Notes under the pieces: generated by a model
The model's database searches: none
Seen by the model: only the letters and a program-made list of their open reading frames with translations
Told to the model about the DNA's origin: nothing
Assembly: GCA_015501055.1 (NCBI GenBank)
Contig: JADNYV010000444.1
Location: 1 to 28,182, forward strand
DNA from: Mucidula mucida
Taxonomy: Eukaryota; Basidiomycota; Agaricomycetes; Agaricales; Physalacriaceae
DNA: 28,182 nucleotides
Direction: 5' to 3'
In this document: positions 8,451 through 18,400 of the stretch, in pieces
How positions within the stretch are numbered: the first letter of the stretch is position 1
Layout of the letters: every line of letters begins with the position of its first letter
Translations under genes and position numbers: made by a program

Positions 8451-11400
8451 TCATATTACTCCCCAAGCACTAAAATAACCCCAGTCCTCCCTAACAAATC
8501 GCAGCATATATTCAGCAACAGTACCGCCCTCTTCTCCATCCTCCTCGTTCTCCCTACTCCCAGTCTCCCCATCACGCACCACAGAAGTAGTCTGACCTCC
8601 ATCCCCAAAATCCATGCCGTCCATATCATCCTCCTCTCGCGCCGCAATATCTGCTGCGGCTCTATCCTCCTCATCCTCAACGGACGCCATCGCCTGCGTC
8701 ATCTCCACATCCTCAGCGACCCCATCCTGATCACGCACGTCACCGTCAAACACACTCTGCCAATCAAACCTGCCCCGCTTCATCACCAACGCATCCAGCG
8801 TCCTCTTCTGATTCGCCCGCTTCAACAGCGCCTCCTCCACGGTATGCTCCGACACAAGACGGTAGACGTGCACGTCCCGCACTTGTCCAATACGATGCGC
8901 ACGGTCCTCGCACTGCCGATCCATCTGCGGGTTAAAATCGCTGTCGTAAAATATAACGGTCGACGCGCCGGTCAGACTATACGGGATGCATCAGTGGTAG
9001 CAAAAGGTACTGGAGACGAAACGCCCACTTAATGCCTACGCCACCGCTTCGGGAACTCGCCACAAAGACGTCGACTCGTTCGTCCCGATTGAACCGCTCG
9101 CAAACGTACTGCCGCTCTTCTACTCCAGTACCACCATCGAGGCGAAGGTACGTGTATCCTTTACTGCTCAGCCAAACTTCCAAGATGTCCAGAACCTTTG
9201 AACGGTCAGTTACGACCATAACATGAACCGAAAACTCACCTTTGTCATCTGCGTAAAGATCAGCGCCCTGCTCGGAGGCGATTGAGCTTTGCATTTCGAC
9301 AAGAGGACCGCCAGCATCTGCAATTTACCACAATCATGCTGAAGAAGAGACGGCGAAGGTAAATGGAGAAGGGCGCGCGCCAGGTAGGCAGGCGTTTCGA
9401 CATTTGTTTCCGAGACGGGAAGCTCAGCAGGAGCGCATATCGCTTTGGGGAGAATGCAACGCGCCCGCTCAACCTCCGGCGCCATATCCTCCCATCGCTG
9501 TCCATACGTTCGGACCATTCCATGCCAGGGTGACGCCAGTCTGATGTTCACCGGAGGCACACAAAACCTCGCACGAAGACGCATCTCGTTTATATATGAT
9601 TGATGCGTTTCTTTGACGTGTTGCTTCCGCCGCTCTAGGTACGCTTGATAAGCCTTGAAGCCCTCGATAGTACGCGTATCCTTGGGCACAGGGAGCTCAA
9701 CCATTGAGCGTGCCGGCGGGGGTGGGTAGAGGGACGGAGGCACAGTGCTACGAGATGGTCCACGCGAAACAAAGACCAGACCCATGAAGCGAAGATCCTC
9801 CGTAATGTGCTCCTCCTCCTCATTCAACATCCTCCTACGCGTCAACAGATCCCTAATCTCGTCATCCGCCCGCCTCCCCCTCTGGAGCACAAACGGACTT
9901 TCCACCTCTCTTTTCTCGAACAACTCTGGGTGATTGCACACTTTCCGCAGCTGCATGAGCACGTTCGCCAATTGCCGATATTGACCACCACCCAGATCTC
10001 CTTGCTGTTTCGCCCTCCCAAGAAATGCATCATACAATGCACGCTGCCGCCGACTCAGCCCCACGCTCACAATGTGTTCCCACTTTCTCGGCATCTCCCG
10101 CTCAACATCCCGCTTGACTCTCCTCAAAACGTATGGTGCAAGAACGGCATGTAGCCGAGTAAGTGTCGCCTGTGTCGCAGCAGACGTGTGGGTCGACGTT
10201 TCGATAGCAGACTCCAGCGGAGAGGCGAAGAGTGTGGAGAACGACTCGAGGTCCCCCACTGCCGGTGTCGGAGGATCTGGTTCATACACAGACTGGCCTA
10301 TTCCAAGGAAACGCAAGACACCCCACACCTCTTCGACCCGATTCTGCACCAACGTACCCGTCAATCCTAACCTCCTCCGCACACCCTCTCTCTTCTTCCC
10401 CACGCCGATTCCTGATAAACGCTCAGCAAAGTCGTTGGCAACTAGACGCACACTCATAGATACCTTCCGCGCCTCCACCTTCCGCCAACTTTAGCAGTAC
10501 TTCCCACCTCTTCGCTCTCCAATTCCGCACCATATGCACCTCGTCAAGAACCATGTAGTACCACCGTTTTCTCGACAAAACCGCAAAGTCGCGAATGGCA
10601 ATGGAATAAGAAGTGATCAAAACATTGAAGGCAAAAGGCGAGCGCCACGTAAATCCTGAACGTATAAGAGTGAGCTGGAACCCGAAACGACCAAAAGATG
10701 CGACATACCGTCATCATTCTTATCCTTGTCCTTTTCAGAAAACGATTTTCGTATCGCCACCCTTGCAGGAGCAGTCCCGTGGTAAGCGACAACTTTGAAT
10801 CCGGGAAGAAACTTTTTGAACTCCATGACCCAGTTGAGAAGCACAGAAGTAGGAACAATCTACGTTACCAAACAGTAAGAGCTGAGACAAACGTGGGCCA
10901 CCGAGGGATCACCTACAATCAAATGTGGTCCCCAGATGCCATGGTCGCACGCGAGATGGGCGAGCAATGCGATTGTTTGAAGTGTCTTCCTAGATATGAA
11001 AGCTCGTCAACGCCGTGGACGAACACGCAGTAGAACGTAAACTCGCCCTAGGCCCATCTCGTCAGCCAAAACACCGTTCTCTCCGCGTGCATGTAAGCCT
11101 GCGAGCCATTCAAGCCCTGCTTGTTGATACGGACGTAGAGTCGCGCGAAGAAGCGCAGGTTTGGAGATCTTGGTAGAGCTATCTGGATCGCGAGATGGCA
11201 TCGGTACAGCTGCATAAGCACGCAGATGATGTGGGACGCCAATAACCTTCGCCTCGTTCTCGTCACCTACATTTTCGTTGCACAGATCATCGGCTAAAGA
11301 ATGTGTTTCTACAGGAGCAGGTGTGGAAGGTTCCGATGTAAAATACCGATGGGGAGGAGAGGTGAATAGAGGCGACTCGGACGACTCAGGATTGGACGAC

Positions 11401-13600
11401 GTGAGGAGAGGTGACGGCAACGATTCGCGGTGCAGCATCGACTGTGTTATATCAGAATCATATTCTGACCTGACGGGCGAGGTGAATAGAGGGGACTGCG
11501 AGAAATCCTGCGGATAACGCAGAGGTGAAGGTGCTTTTTCGGCGAGTGACGTCAATGCTAGAGAGATAGCCAGATGCGACCCGTAGGAATCATTCTCAAC
11601 CAGAGCGGACGCTCCATTGACATCTGGATCCAAAATATCTCCAAGATTGGCTGCTGATCGAGAATCCAAGCTGCCCTCTCGGTCCAAGTCAAAAGACGCG
11701 GCCCTTTCTTGAGCAAAAGGCGGCACTGTGCCATATCGCAATAAATCAACGGAATCGGCGTCAAGCAAGTCAGCAATACTCGCATCGTCCCCGTCCTCGT
11801 CTTCCTCTGCTATGCCTACACTTGTCCCTGTATCCCCGACGCTGGTGTATGCATCACCTTCGCTGGTTTCCTCAGCGTCTTCTTCTTCGGTCTGGTCATC
11901 CGAGTCCGAATCTGGGCATTCAGTACGCTTGTAATGCGCCACAATCTTTGCCCATGCACCGCGCAAGATTTTGGCGACTTTCTCAGCACCCCGCTTTACT
12001 CTCCTTTCTTCTTTGGCCCGGTCCTTCTCCTGCTTTTGGAAATATGGCTGTAGGAGTGGGACTATTGGATGGGACTGAGGCTCGGGCTCTTCCTCGACAT
12101 CCTCACCCTCGTCATCCTCCGCGAACACGACCGTACAGGGACCAGCAACGACAGCGCCAGGAAAAGTTACCCACGCCATCCACTTTCCCTCATCTTCATC
12201 TTTACCAAGCATCTCTTTGCGTCGTATCTTTACACCATCCAAGATGTGATCCCAAACATCCTCTTCTCGCTTTGTTGGATCATCATAAAGTAGATAGTCG
12301 TAGCTGTACTCTTCCGCGTCCAACTCCAAAGATGGTACCGGGAGAGGAGGAAACCAACGTCCTTCTATCTTTCTTTTCCTCGCCTGTTCTAATAGTGCGG
12401 CTCGATGATGAACATCTTCGTCCTCTGCAGTATATTCAGATACGTCCGTGTAAGACGAAAGGAAGGTGGTAAGGTCTCCAACGTCAGGAGGAATATGTGT
12501 GGGTTTAGATATGAAAGGGTTGACGTCTGGGGAAAGCAGGGTGCGATCAAACGGTTCCTCCTCTCGTTGGGGGGAAGAGGGATATACTACAAGATCTGGG
12601 GTGGGTGTCCGAACATTAACGTCGATCTTTTACCCAGCGGGTCAGGTACAAGATTCGTGATCATAGAGCGAGACACTGACTTGGTGAGAAAGCAGCTCTT
12701 TGGCTGCCGGCGAATTTCCTTCCTCGGCACGATTGCTTGACAGAGGCAATGGACTGCGAATTTGTCGTCGAATAGGCAACCCAGACCCTTCCGCCTCCAT
12801 TTCGTCTCTCGTCCTCTTTTTGGCCTGAAAAGGACGCACATCAGACTTTGCACGTCTGGGCGATTCAACTTCCTGGCGGTCAAACACCTGAACTGCCAAG
12901 ATAGCTTTGCCCTCCCCGTACCATCCGCGGCTATGATCAACGGCTCTACCTTTTCCTTTCTTTTTGGCCGTACTGACACTGGGAGTTGATGACGTGCTGT
13001 CTCGTGTATTTGAACGCGAAACGGAGATAGAGGATGTCGCCGTCTTCTGACGCTCGTCCCGTTTGGCTAGTATGTCCCATAGGCCGTTCGCGTCCGCATT
13101 CTTCGATGTATTTTTGGGTGCATGGGATATCGGTCTCGATGGTCCGGGTGTGGAGACCAGAGCAGAAGTAGAAGAAAGACGATCAAGAACTTGTTTTTGA
13201 GCGCGCCTAGTCGTCCTTCTCGTCGATGTAGATGGAAGAGAGAACAGGGATAGATCATAGTTGTTCTTCAGTTTGTACTGGGAAAGGCTGAATTAGTCAA
13301 GAGCCGCAAGAGAACGAAAATGGATAGTGGATGCGCGCGCAAGGATAGATACCGAAAACAGTAAAGACCACACACCTCTTCGAAAACGGGCGACGTATCT
13401 TTCTTAGCCTCCTCCGGGTCGTATCCCAAGAGCATCCGAAAATGATCAAGATGGAACGCTTCGCGTACCAACGCATCGTGTCTCTGGACGACCCCTTCAA
13501 GTTCCCTTTGCTTGGCCTCTAATAGCGCGTTTTCCCCGTCCTCCGTGTCCCTATCAAAGCGAGGGTCTCCATATGTATATGCTGGTCCCCTTTTAGCCAT
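8451..13600 (-). CDS. SWR1: SWR1-type chromatin-remodelling ATPase
   Basis: Nine exons (13376-13600, 12681-13277, 11047-12626, 10917-10989, 10709-10859, 10464-10655, 9240-10411, 9029-9195, 8451-8976) give 1560 aa with consistent frame. SWR1 is the catalytic subunit that exchanges H2A for H2A.Z. Visible parts: an N-terminal block RHDALVREAFH typical of Swr1; an HSA-like stretch VWDHILDG near residue 398; a long acidic linker; then a split Snf2 ATPase. Motif I is DEMGLG-KT near 800; VPTSVLLNW and EFKKFLPGF follow; motif II is DEVH near 914; motif III is LTGTLVQN; then the long Swr1/Ino80-type insertion, LMQLRKVCNHPELF, SSRSGGVGINLTGA, DRAHRIGQ near 1411, and VAEYMLRFV at the end. INO80 is less likely because the N-terminal and C-terminal blocks fit Swr1. 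Motifs II and III deviate from DEAH and LTGTPLQN. The intron inside motif I uses GC-AG or a poor GT-AG alternative. Confidence 0.88.
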
Positions 13601-14133
13601 CTAGAGTGCCACTCCTGCAACACAAATCGACGGCGCGACGAGCAGCAGTCACGAATTTTGATCGTTCTTACTCAATCCAACACCAAATTGAGCGATTGAA
13701 GCAAAAGTCGGTGCGTTGCCGATGGCGCAGAATTTGCCACCCTTTGCTGAACGCGAAAAAGAGTGACGGTCTGTGTGGGAGAGAAATAGAGACCTTCGCT
13801 GCTCCATGTCGGTACTATTGAGTAATAATCAAATCAGGCAGGTCCCCAATCAGGAAGCTTTGCCCGGCTTATCGACGGGCCGCGGAACCACGACTTGCCT
13901 GTCAGTGTTGGCACCGAGCGAAGCTGATACATCTTCAATTGTGGTTCAATTGTATTCAGACCCTGGTCCTTCTATGCGCCAGTCCTGCGAGACTGCTATT
14001 AATCACGCCACAGTAGGTGACCTCTGTGTGTTGATGATCATCTGAATTTGGGTCCAAACTGGGTCCATAAAAATTGACTGATCATAATTCCATACTAGTA
14101 CTACATTCTTCAACCGAGTACTTTTCTTCCATA
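13601..14133. promoter_or_regulatory. Intergenic: SWR1 upstream region
   Basis: Holds the presumed promoter of the SWR1 gene (transcribed leftward from about 13600) and the 3' flank of the dehydrogenase remnant. I see no gene or clear motif; a GGGTCCA word occurs twice near 14049-14066. Confidence 0.4.
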
Positions 14134-15617
14134 TCACTGCTTCCATGGATTAAACAGAATCTTTCCAACTTCTCCCTTGTCAAATGCACTATATAAATCC
14201 GCTGCTTCATTGAATCCCGCCATGCGATCAACAAGACACGTTTCCCCACCAACACTTCCAAACACATCTTGTCTTTTCACTAAATTTCGTTAAGAATCGC
14301 GAACCATTGCTAGTCGTCAAGTGAAGACACTGACCTAGTAGATCAAACGCCATCGGTAACATTGATCCAGCTGGACAACGCCCAAAGTCGAGGGAAACAT
14401 TCTTGTCGTAGAGATTTCTCCTAGTCAACGGGAAAGGCCGTGCGCCATGTACACCAACCGAAGTGATAACACCAAAAGGACAAACAAGGTCGTACGCCAA
14501 ACTCAGCGCGCTATTGTGGCCGACAATCTCGAGTACGGCGGTACACACCACGCCCGACGTCCATTCGCGCACAGCCGGTTTAGCCTCATCGATGTTCTGG
14601 GCGACAAATGTGCCCATGGTTTACCCTTCGGCTTCGCTGACCATCTTGTAAATCGACATCATCTTCTCTCTCCTGGAATCCAAGAGGTCGACACCGACAA
14701 TACGATAGCGAAGCTGCCTCTCAGCCAGCTGGTCGAGAAGTGCAATGAGCGCGCATATTCCAACCGGGTCTAGTCCGATAATAGCAAATGTCAGGACTCT
14801 GTCGTCCGGCTGCAGAGCATCGGAGGGAATTGCCCCAACGAAGTGATTGGGCCAAGGAGTACCTAGAATCACCGGTAATACCTTTGGATGGTTTAGAGCT
14901 TGTAGAGATGCAAAGAGCCCTGTTGGTAGAATATCTCCGAGGAAGAGATCAGAGCTATCGGAAATGGAGGACACGTTGGCATATTTGTCCTTGAGAGAGG
15001 GGTCGGACAGATTGAAGAGCGTCCCATCAGCTATCGGTACGCACACATACTGCGCTTGAACACCTTCCAAAGCCGGAGATCCAAAAAGTTTGCTCTCCAA
15101 ACAACGTGATGGTACTGGCATTCTCCGCAGTTTATTAGAAAACGGGGAAACTACTTTGTCGCCAGCTTTCAAGGTCGCGTACAAGTCAGGACGTCCAACG
15201 ACGTCTTTGCCAAAGTTCGCTCCTAATTCCACGCATTCTCCGATTAACTCGTGTCCGCACGTATGCCTAAACGTTGCCTGGATCATGACAATGCGTATCG
15301 GACACACTTGATCTACTCCCCCATGTCCTCGATAAACGTGAAGGTCGCTCCCTTTGTATGGATCAATCAGGCGCCTTCGTAGGGAATCACAGACTTACCA
15401 CACAGGCCTGCAAACTGAACAGCCATCAAGCCGACAAGCGACAACGCTGTGAATTCAATTTAGCTTACATGAACTTTTACAATGCCAGTGGCATCATCAG
15501 GATGGCATATTCTGGTCTGGAGGTTAGTAGAGTAGACGCAGGATTAAGGCTTTGTGTAGTGATCTGCTCCACACGGATATCGTAAGAAGGTGGAATCGGA
15601 TAGCAGTCTGTATGGTG
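14134..15617 (-). pseudogene. Zinc-dependent alcohol dehydrogenase (MDR family), broken
   Basis: Readable from about 15617 down to TGA 14134-14136. The best path has short introns at 15412-15465 and 15365-15411 (approximate) and 14280-14334. Recognisable motifs: GLCGSDLHVYRGH (zinc/active-site Cys), CGHELIGE, LYATLKAGDKVVSPF, LFGSPALEG, a Rossmann strand LTFAIIGLDPVGICA, SVGVHGARPFPLT, FDFGRCP-like, and a good C-terminus ending GKILFNPWK. Two lesions stand out. An in-frame TAA at 14621-14623 replaces the residue after SEAEG, and the frame continues perfectly after it. The structural-zinc segment near 15105-15140 is readable as NCGECQYHH only in another frame and is shorter than normal. No convincing start codon or first exon was found. 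Enzymes of this group oxidise alcohols or formaldehyde with NAD. As read it cannot make a full protein. Confidence 0.75.
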
Positions 15618-16079
15618 ATCCAGCGCAGGTCCGGGAAAAGATGTCAAGACGAAAAGGACGATGGATGGCGAGGATAAGCGTCGACGTCACGGTACCATCC
15701 CCTTCTGAGCGAACGGAGGCGCATGACCGCGCCGCTTTCTCAAAAAGACTTCAAGAATACATCGTGGAAACGCTTTCGCACAAAAAAAAATGACAAGCAT
15801 CTGGAAACCTTGTAACCACGTTCAACCTGGCTCTGGCATAATCGACAATTTGAATGAGCGCTCTAACCTGTTAAAGATCATGATATGATGAGTAAATATA
15901 TGAGGTTAAAGTGACTCAGAAACACGACAACATCGACAAGATGTAGACCCTCCTCCTCGTCCTGCAACCATCGAGCCTCCCTCTTCCGCTGCTTTTGTTT
16001 GCCATTGTAAGTGAGGCCAGATTCTGCGGACGACTGATTGAATGACAACCGTTCGAAGCATCTTTTCATAGTATTCTTA
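15618..16079. other. Intergenic, no feature seen
   Basis: Lies between the 5' side of the dehydrogenase remnant and the 3' end of the thioredoxin-TPR gene. Contains an A-run (15782-15790) and no supported gene. The missing first exon of the dehydrogenase, if any, should be in the first ~150 bases. Confidence 0.4.
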
Positions 16080-16976
16080 TTACAACAATTTTATCTTGTC
16101 TTGGACTTCTTGAAGCTTCTTTTGAACTTCTGCAGACTGCATTAGCATAACACGAAACATGTCTCATAACGAAGCCACTGACCTGCTAATTGCGAAGGCG
16201 TAGTCTGCAATAGGTTTGCCGCTTTTTGATATGCCTCCTCCGCTCCCTGCAGCCCTTGAAGAAGGCCTTCTTGACTGTCCATGGTATCGAGCTCTGCAGC
16301 CGCCAACATGACATCGCCCAGTCTCGTCCATCCTTTGCCCCACTGGTCATCCAGATCGGTAGCAGATAGAGCATCCTGCATCGCCTTTGGGCGCGACTCT
16401 GGTGATCCCATCTTTAGGTACGCTAGCGAGCGATTTCCGTAAAGCTGCGGTGACTTGGGCGCGTGCTTCAACGCCTCGGTATACGCATCTACCGCAGCAG
16501 ACCAGTCTCCAGCAGCGAAAGCCTTGTTTCCTTTTACTTTGGCAGCTTCAGCCTCTGGATGGAGGGGAGGGACGGGTGGATTAGGACCAGCATGTTTCGT
16601 GACCATGGCCTTGAGACCATACGGATCTGCGCCACGAAGAGAGTCAACAGGTTTACCAGATTTAATGGCAAAGAAGGTGGGCATTGCTGTGACTTGGTAC
16701 TTGGCAGCAATGTTCTTCTGCGCGTCGACATCTACGCGGACGAAGATGGCCTGAGGGTGCTCCTGCGCAAATTGTGAGTACTTGGGTGCTATGGCCTGTA
16801 GAAGACATAAGTCAGGCTTTGAAGGTGAGCTGTGATAGTTATATGGACGTACGTGCCTTGCAAGGGCCGCACCATTCTGCGTGAAAGTCGACAAAGACGG
16901 TTTGACCAGCTGCTGTAGCAGAGCGGAGGGTGGTGTTCCATTGCGAGACAGACGTGATTTCTATGGGTTGTGACAT
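16080..16976 (-). CDS. Thioredoxin domain-TPR fusion protein
   Basis: Three exons (16857-16976, 16183-16795, 16080-16129) encode 260 aa. Residues 1-~105 are a thioredoxin fold with active site AEWCGPCK, the FVRVDVDAQ strand, and the cis-proline motif AMPTFF. Residues ~118-245 form tetratricopeptide repeats: AAKVKGNKAFAAGDWSAAVD, then YTEALKHAPKSPQLYGNRSL, then QKAANLL. The tail QKKLQEVQDKIKLL may be a short helix. There is no signal peptide, so a cytosolic disulfide reductase or co-chaperone-like adaptor is expected; substrates are unknown. The first intron starts immediately after the CXXC lysine and appears to use a GC donor (AAG|GCACGT). A GT donor four bases on, with a later acceptor, would give CKAPPKY instead of CKAIAPKY. 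The gene is head to head with ETFB. Confidence 0.88.
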
Positions 16977-17182
16977 GACGCGTAGATAGTTTACAAGCTA
17001 GAGGGACTCGTGTTCAGTTTTTAAACGCCCCGTTGTAGTTCGAGAACACACGAACAGAGACGCGAGAGATGAATAGGAGGGTTGATCAGGGGCTGATAAA
17101 TCGACTTCGGAGTTTGCTCCGATGGCACGTGAATGAGCAAGACCCCACTCTCGTCCCGGACTCGGCTTTACTTCGTCTCACG
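16977..17182. promoter_or_regulatory. Divergent promoter region between thioredoxin-TPR and ETFB
   Basis: Only 206 bp separate the two start codons, so both genes must share upstream sequence. No TATA box or known operator stands out. The gap is short enough for coordinated expression, but nothing in the sequence proves it. Confidence 0.55.
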
Positions 17183-18217
17183 ATGCGTCCATCACCCGCC
17201 CGCCTGCTCAATATTCTCGTGCCCGTCAAGCGGTAAGTTCGAGCGGATCGTCTCGGACAACGCTGACGCCGTTTAGCGCGGTCGATTATGCCGTCAAAAT
17301 TCGGGTCAATCCCCAGCAGACGGGGGTCGACCTCAACGTCAAGCACTCGATGGTGCGTTGTCTACACGTCGAGATACTACTTTACTGACAAGTTCTCTCA
17401 GAATCCCTTCGATGAAATTGGTTAGAGCGGTTTCCAACACTATATCTTTCTCTTACACCTCCCTAGCCGTGGAGGAGGCGGTCCGTATACGAGAAAGGCT
17501 GAAGGATGAAGTCAAGTCCATTAGGGCCGTGACGATTGGCCCGCCCAAGTCAATCGACACGCTTCGGACAGCCCTTGCGATGGGCGCAGACTCTGCCATC
17601 CACGTTGAAATCCCAGAGTCAGCCCCATCTCCGGAACCCCTCGGTGTTGCAAAGACACTACGCGCCATCATTGAGAAAAACAAGGAGATTGACCTGGTGA
17701 TTCTCGGCAAACAAGCCATCGACGACGACGCGGGCCAAACCGGTCAGATGCTCGCTGGGCTCTTGGGCTGGAGTCAAGCAACGTTTGCCAGCAAGGTCGA
17801 TATAGACGTCGCCAGCAAGGTTGCTACCGTCCTACGCGAGATTGACGGTGGCTCGGAGGAGCTCAAATGTAGATTACCATTGATTATAACGACTGATCTT
17901 AGGTGAGTACCGCGCCAGACACAACCTACTTATATTGACTTTGTCCTTAGATTGAACGGTACGCCATACAGACCATCTCTGTCTCATTGCCTCTCACCAT
18001 TTGTTTAGAACCCCGATACGCGTCACTGCCCAACATTATGAAGGCCAAAAAGAAGCCTGTAGAGAAGCTCAAGCCTGCAGATCTTGGAGTCGACCTTACA
18101 CCCATACTGGAAACTCTCAAGGTCACTGAACCGCCCAAGCGTGTCGGTGGTTCCAAAGTTCAGTCCGTCGACGAATTGGTAGCCAAATTAAAGGACGCTG
18201 GATTTACCGCCGTGTAG
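17183..18217 (+). CDS. ETFB: Electron-transfer flavoprotein beta subunit
   Basis: Six exons (17183-17232, 17277-17352, 17402-17420, 17467-17902, 17951-17958, 18009-18217) give 265 aa, the usual size. ETF is a mitochondrial-matrix heterodimer that passes electrons from acyl-CoA and other dehydrogenases to ETF:ubiquinone oxidoreductase; the beta subunit binds AMP. Visible family marks: [18 protein letters not shown] at the N-terminus, [46 protein letters not shown], and the beta signature [20 protein letters not shown]. That last signature is encoded across an 8-nt exon (ATTGAACG at 17951), and the DEIA join uses a 19-nt exon; both are needed to keep the conserved residues and frame. No intron-free alternative is open. 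The N-terminus is short with Arg and Pro, as in many beta subunits that lack a long presequence. Confidence 0.95.
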
Positions 18218-18400
18218 CGTTTGTCAATCTGTACGGTCACCGATAATTGAATCACGTTTATCCTGCGAAATCTGTCTGACTGACAGCGAATTCTTGTTCT
18301 CTCGACTCGATTCTTGGCTACTGTTTGTGATTTATTGGTATATGCGTTCTACTTCACGTAGTTGACAAAATGCTGATTAATTGTTCAGAGTTTGAGCAGT

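Noticed and set aside
11822..12472. 216-codon plus-strand frame opposite SWR1, and similar frames opposite other exons
   Set aside because: Shadows of the SWR1 coding strand with no family resemblance.
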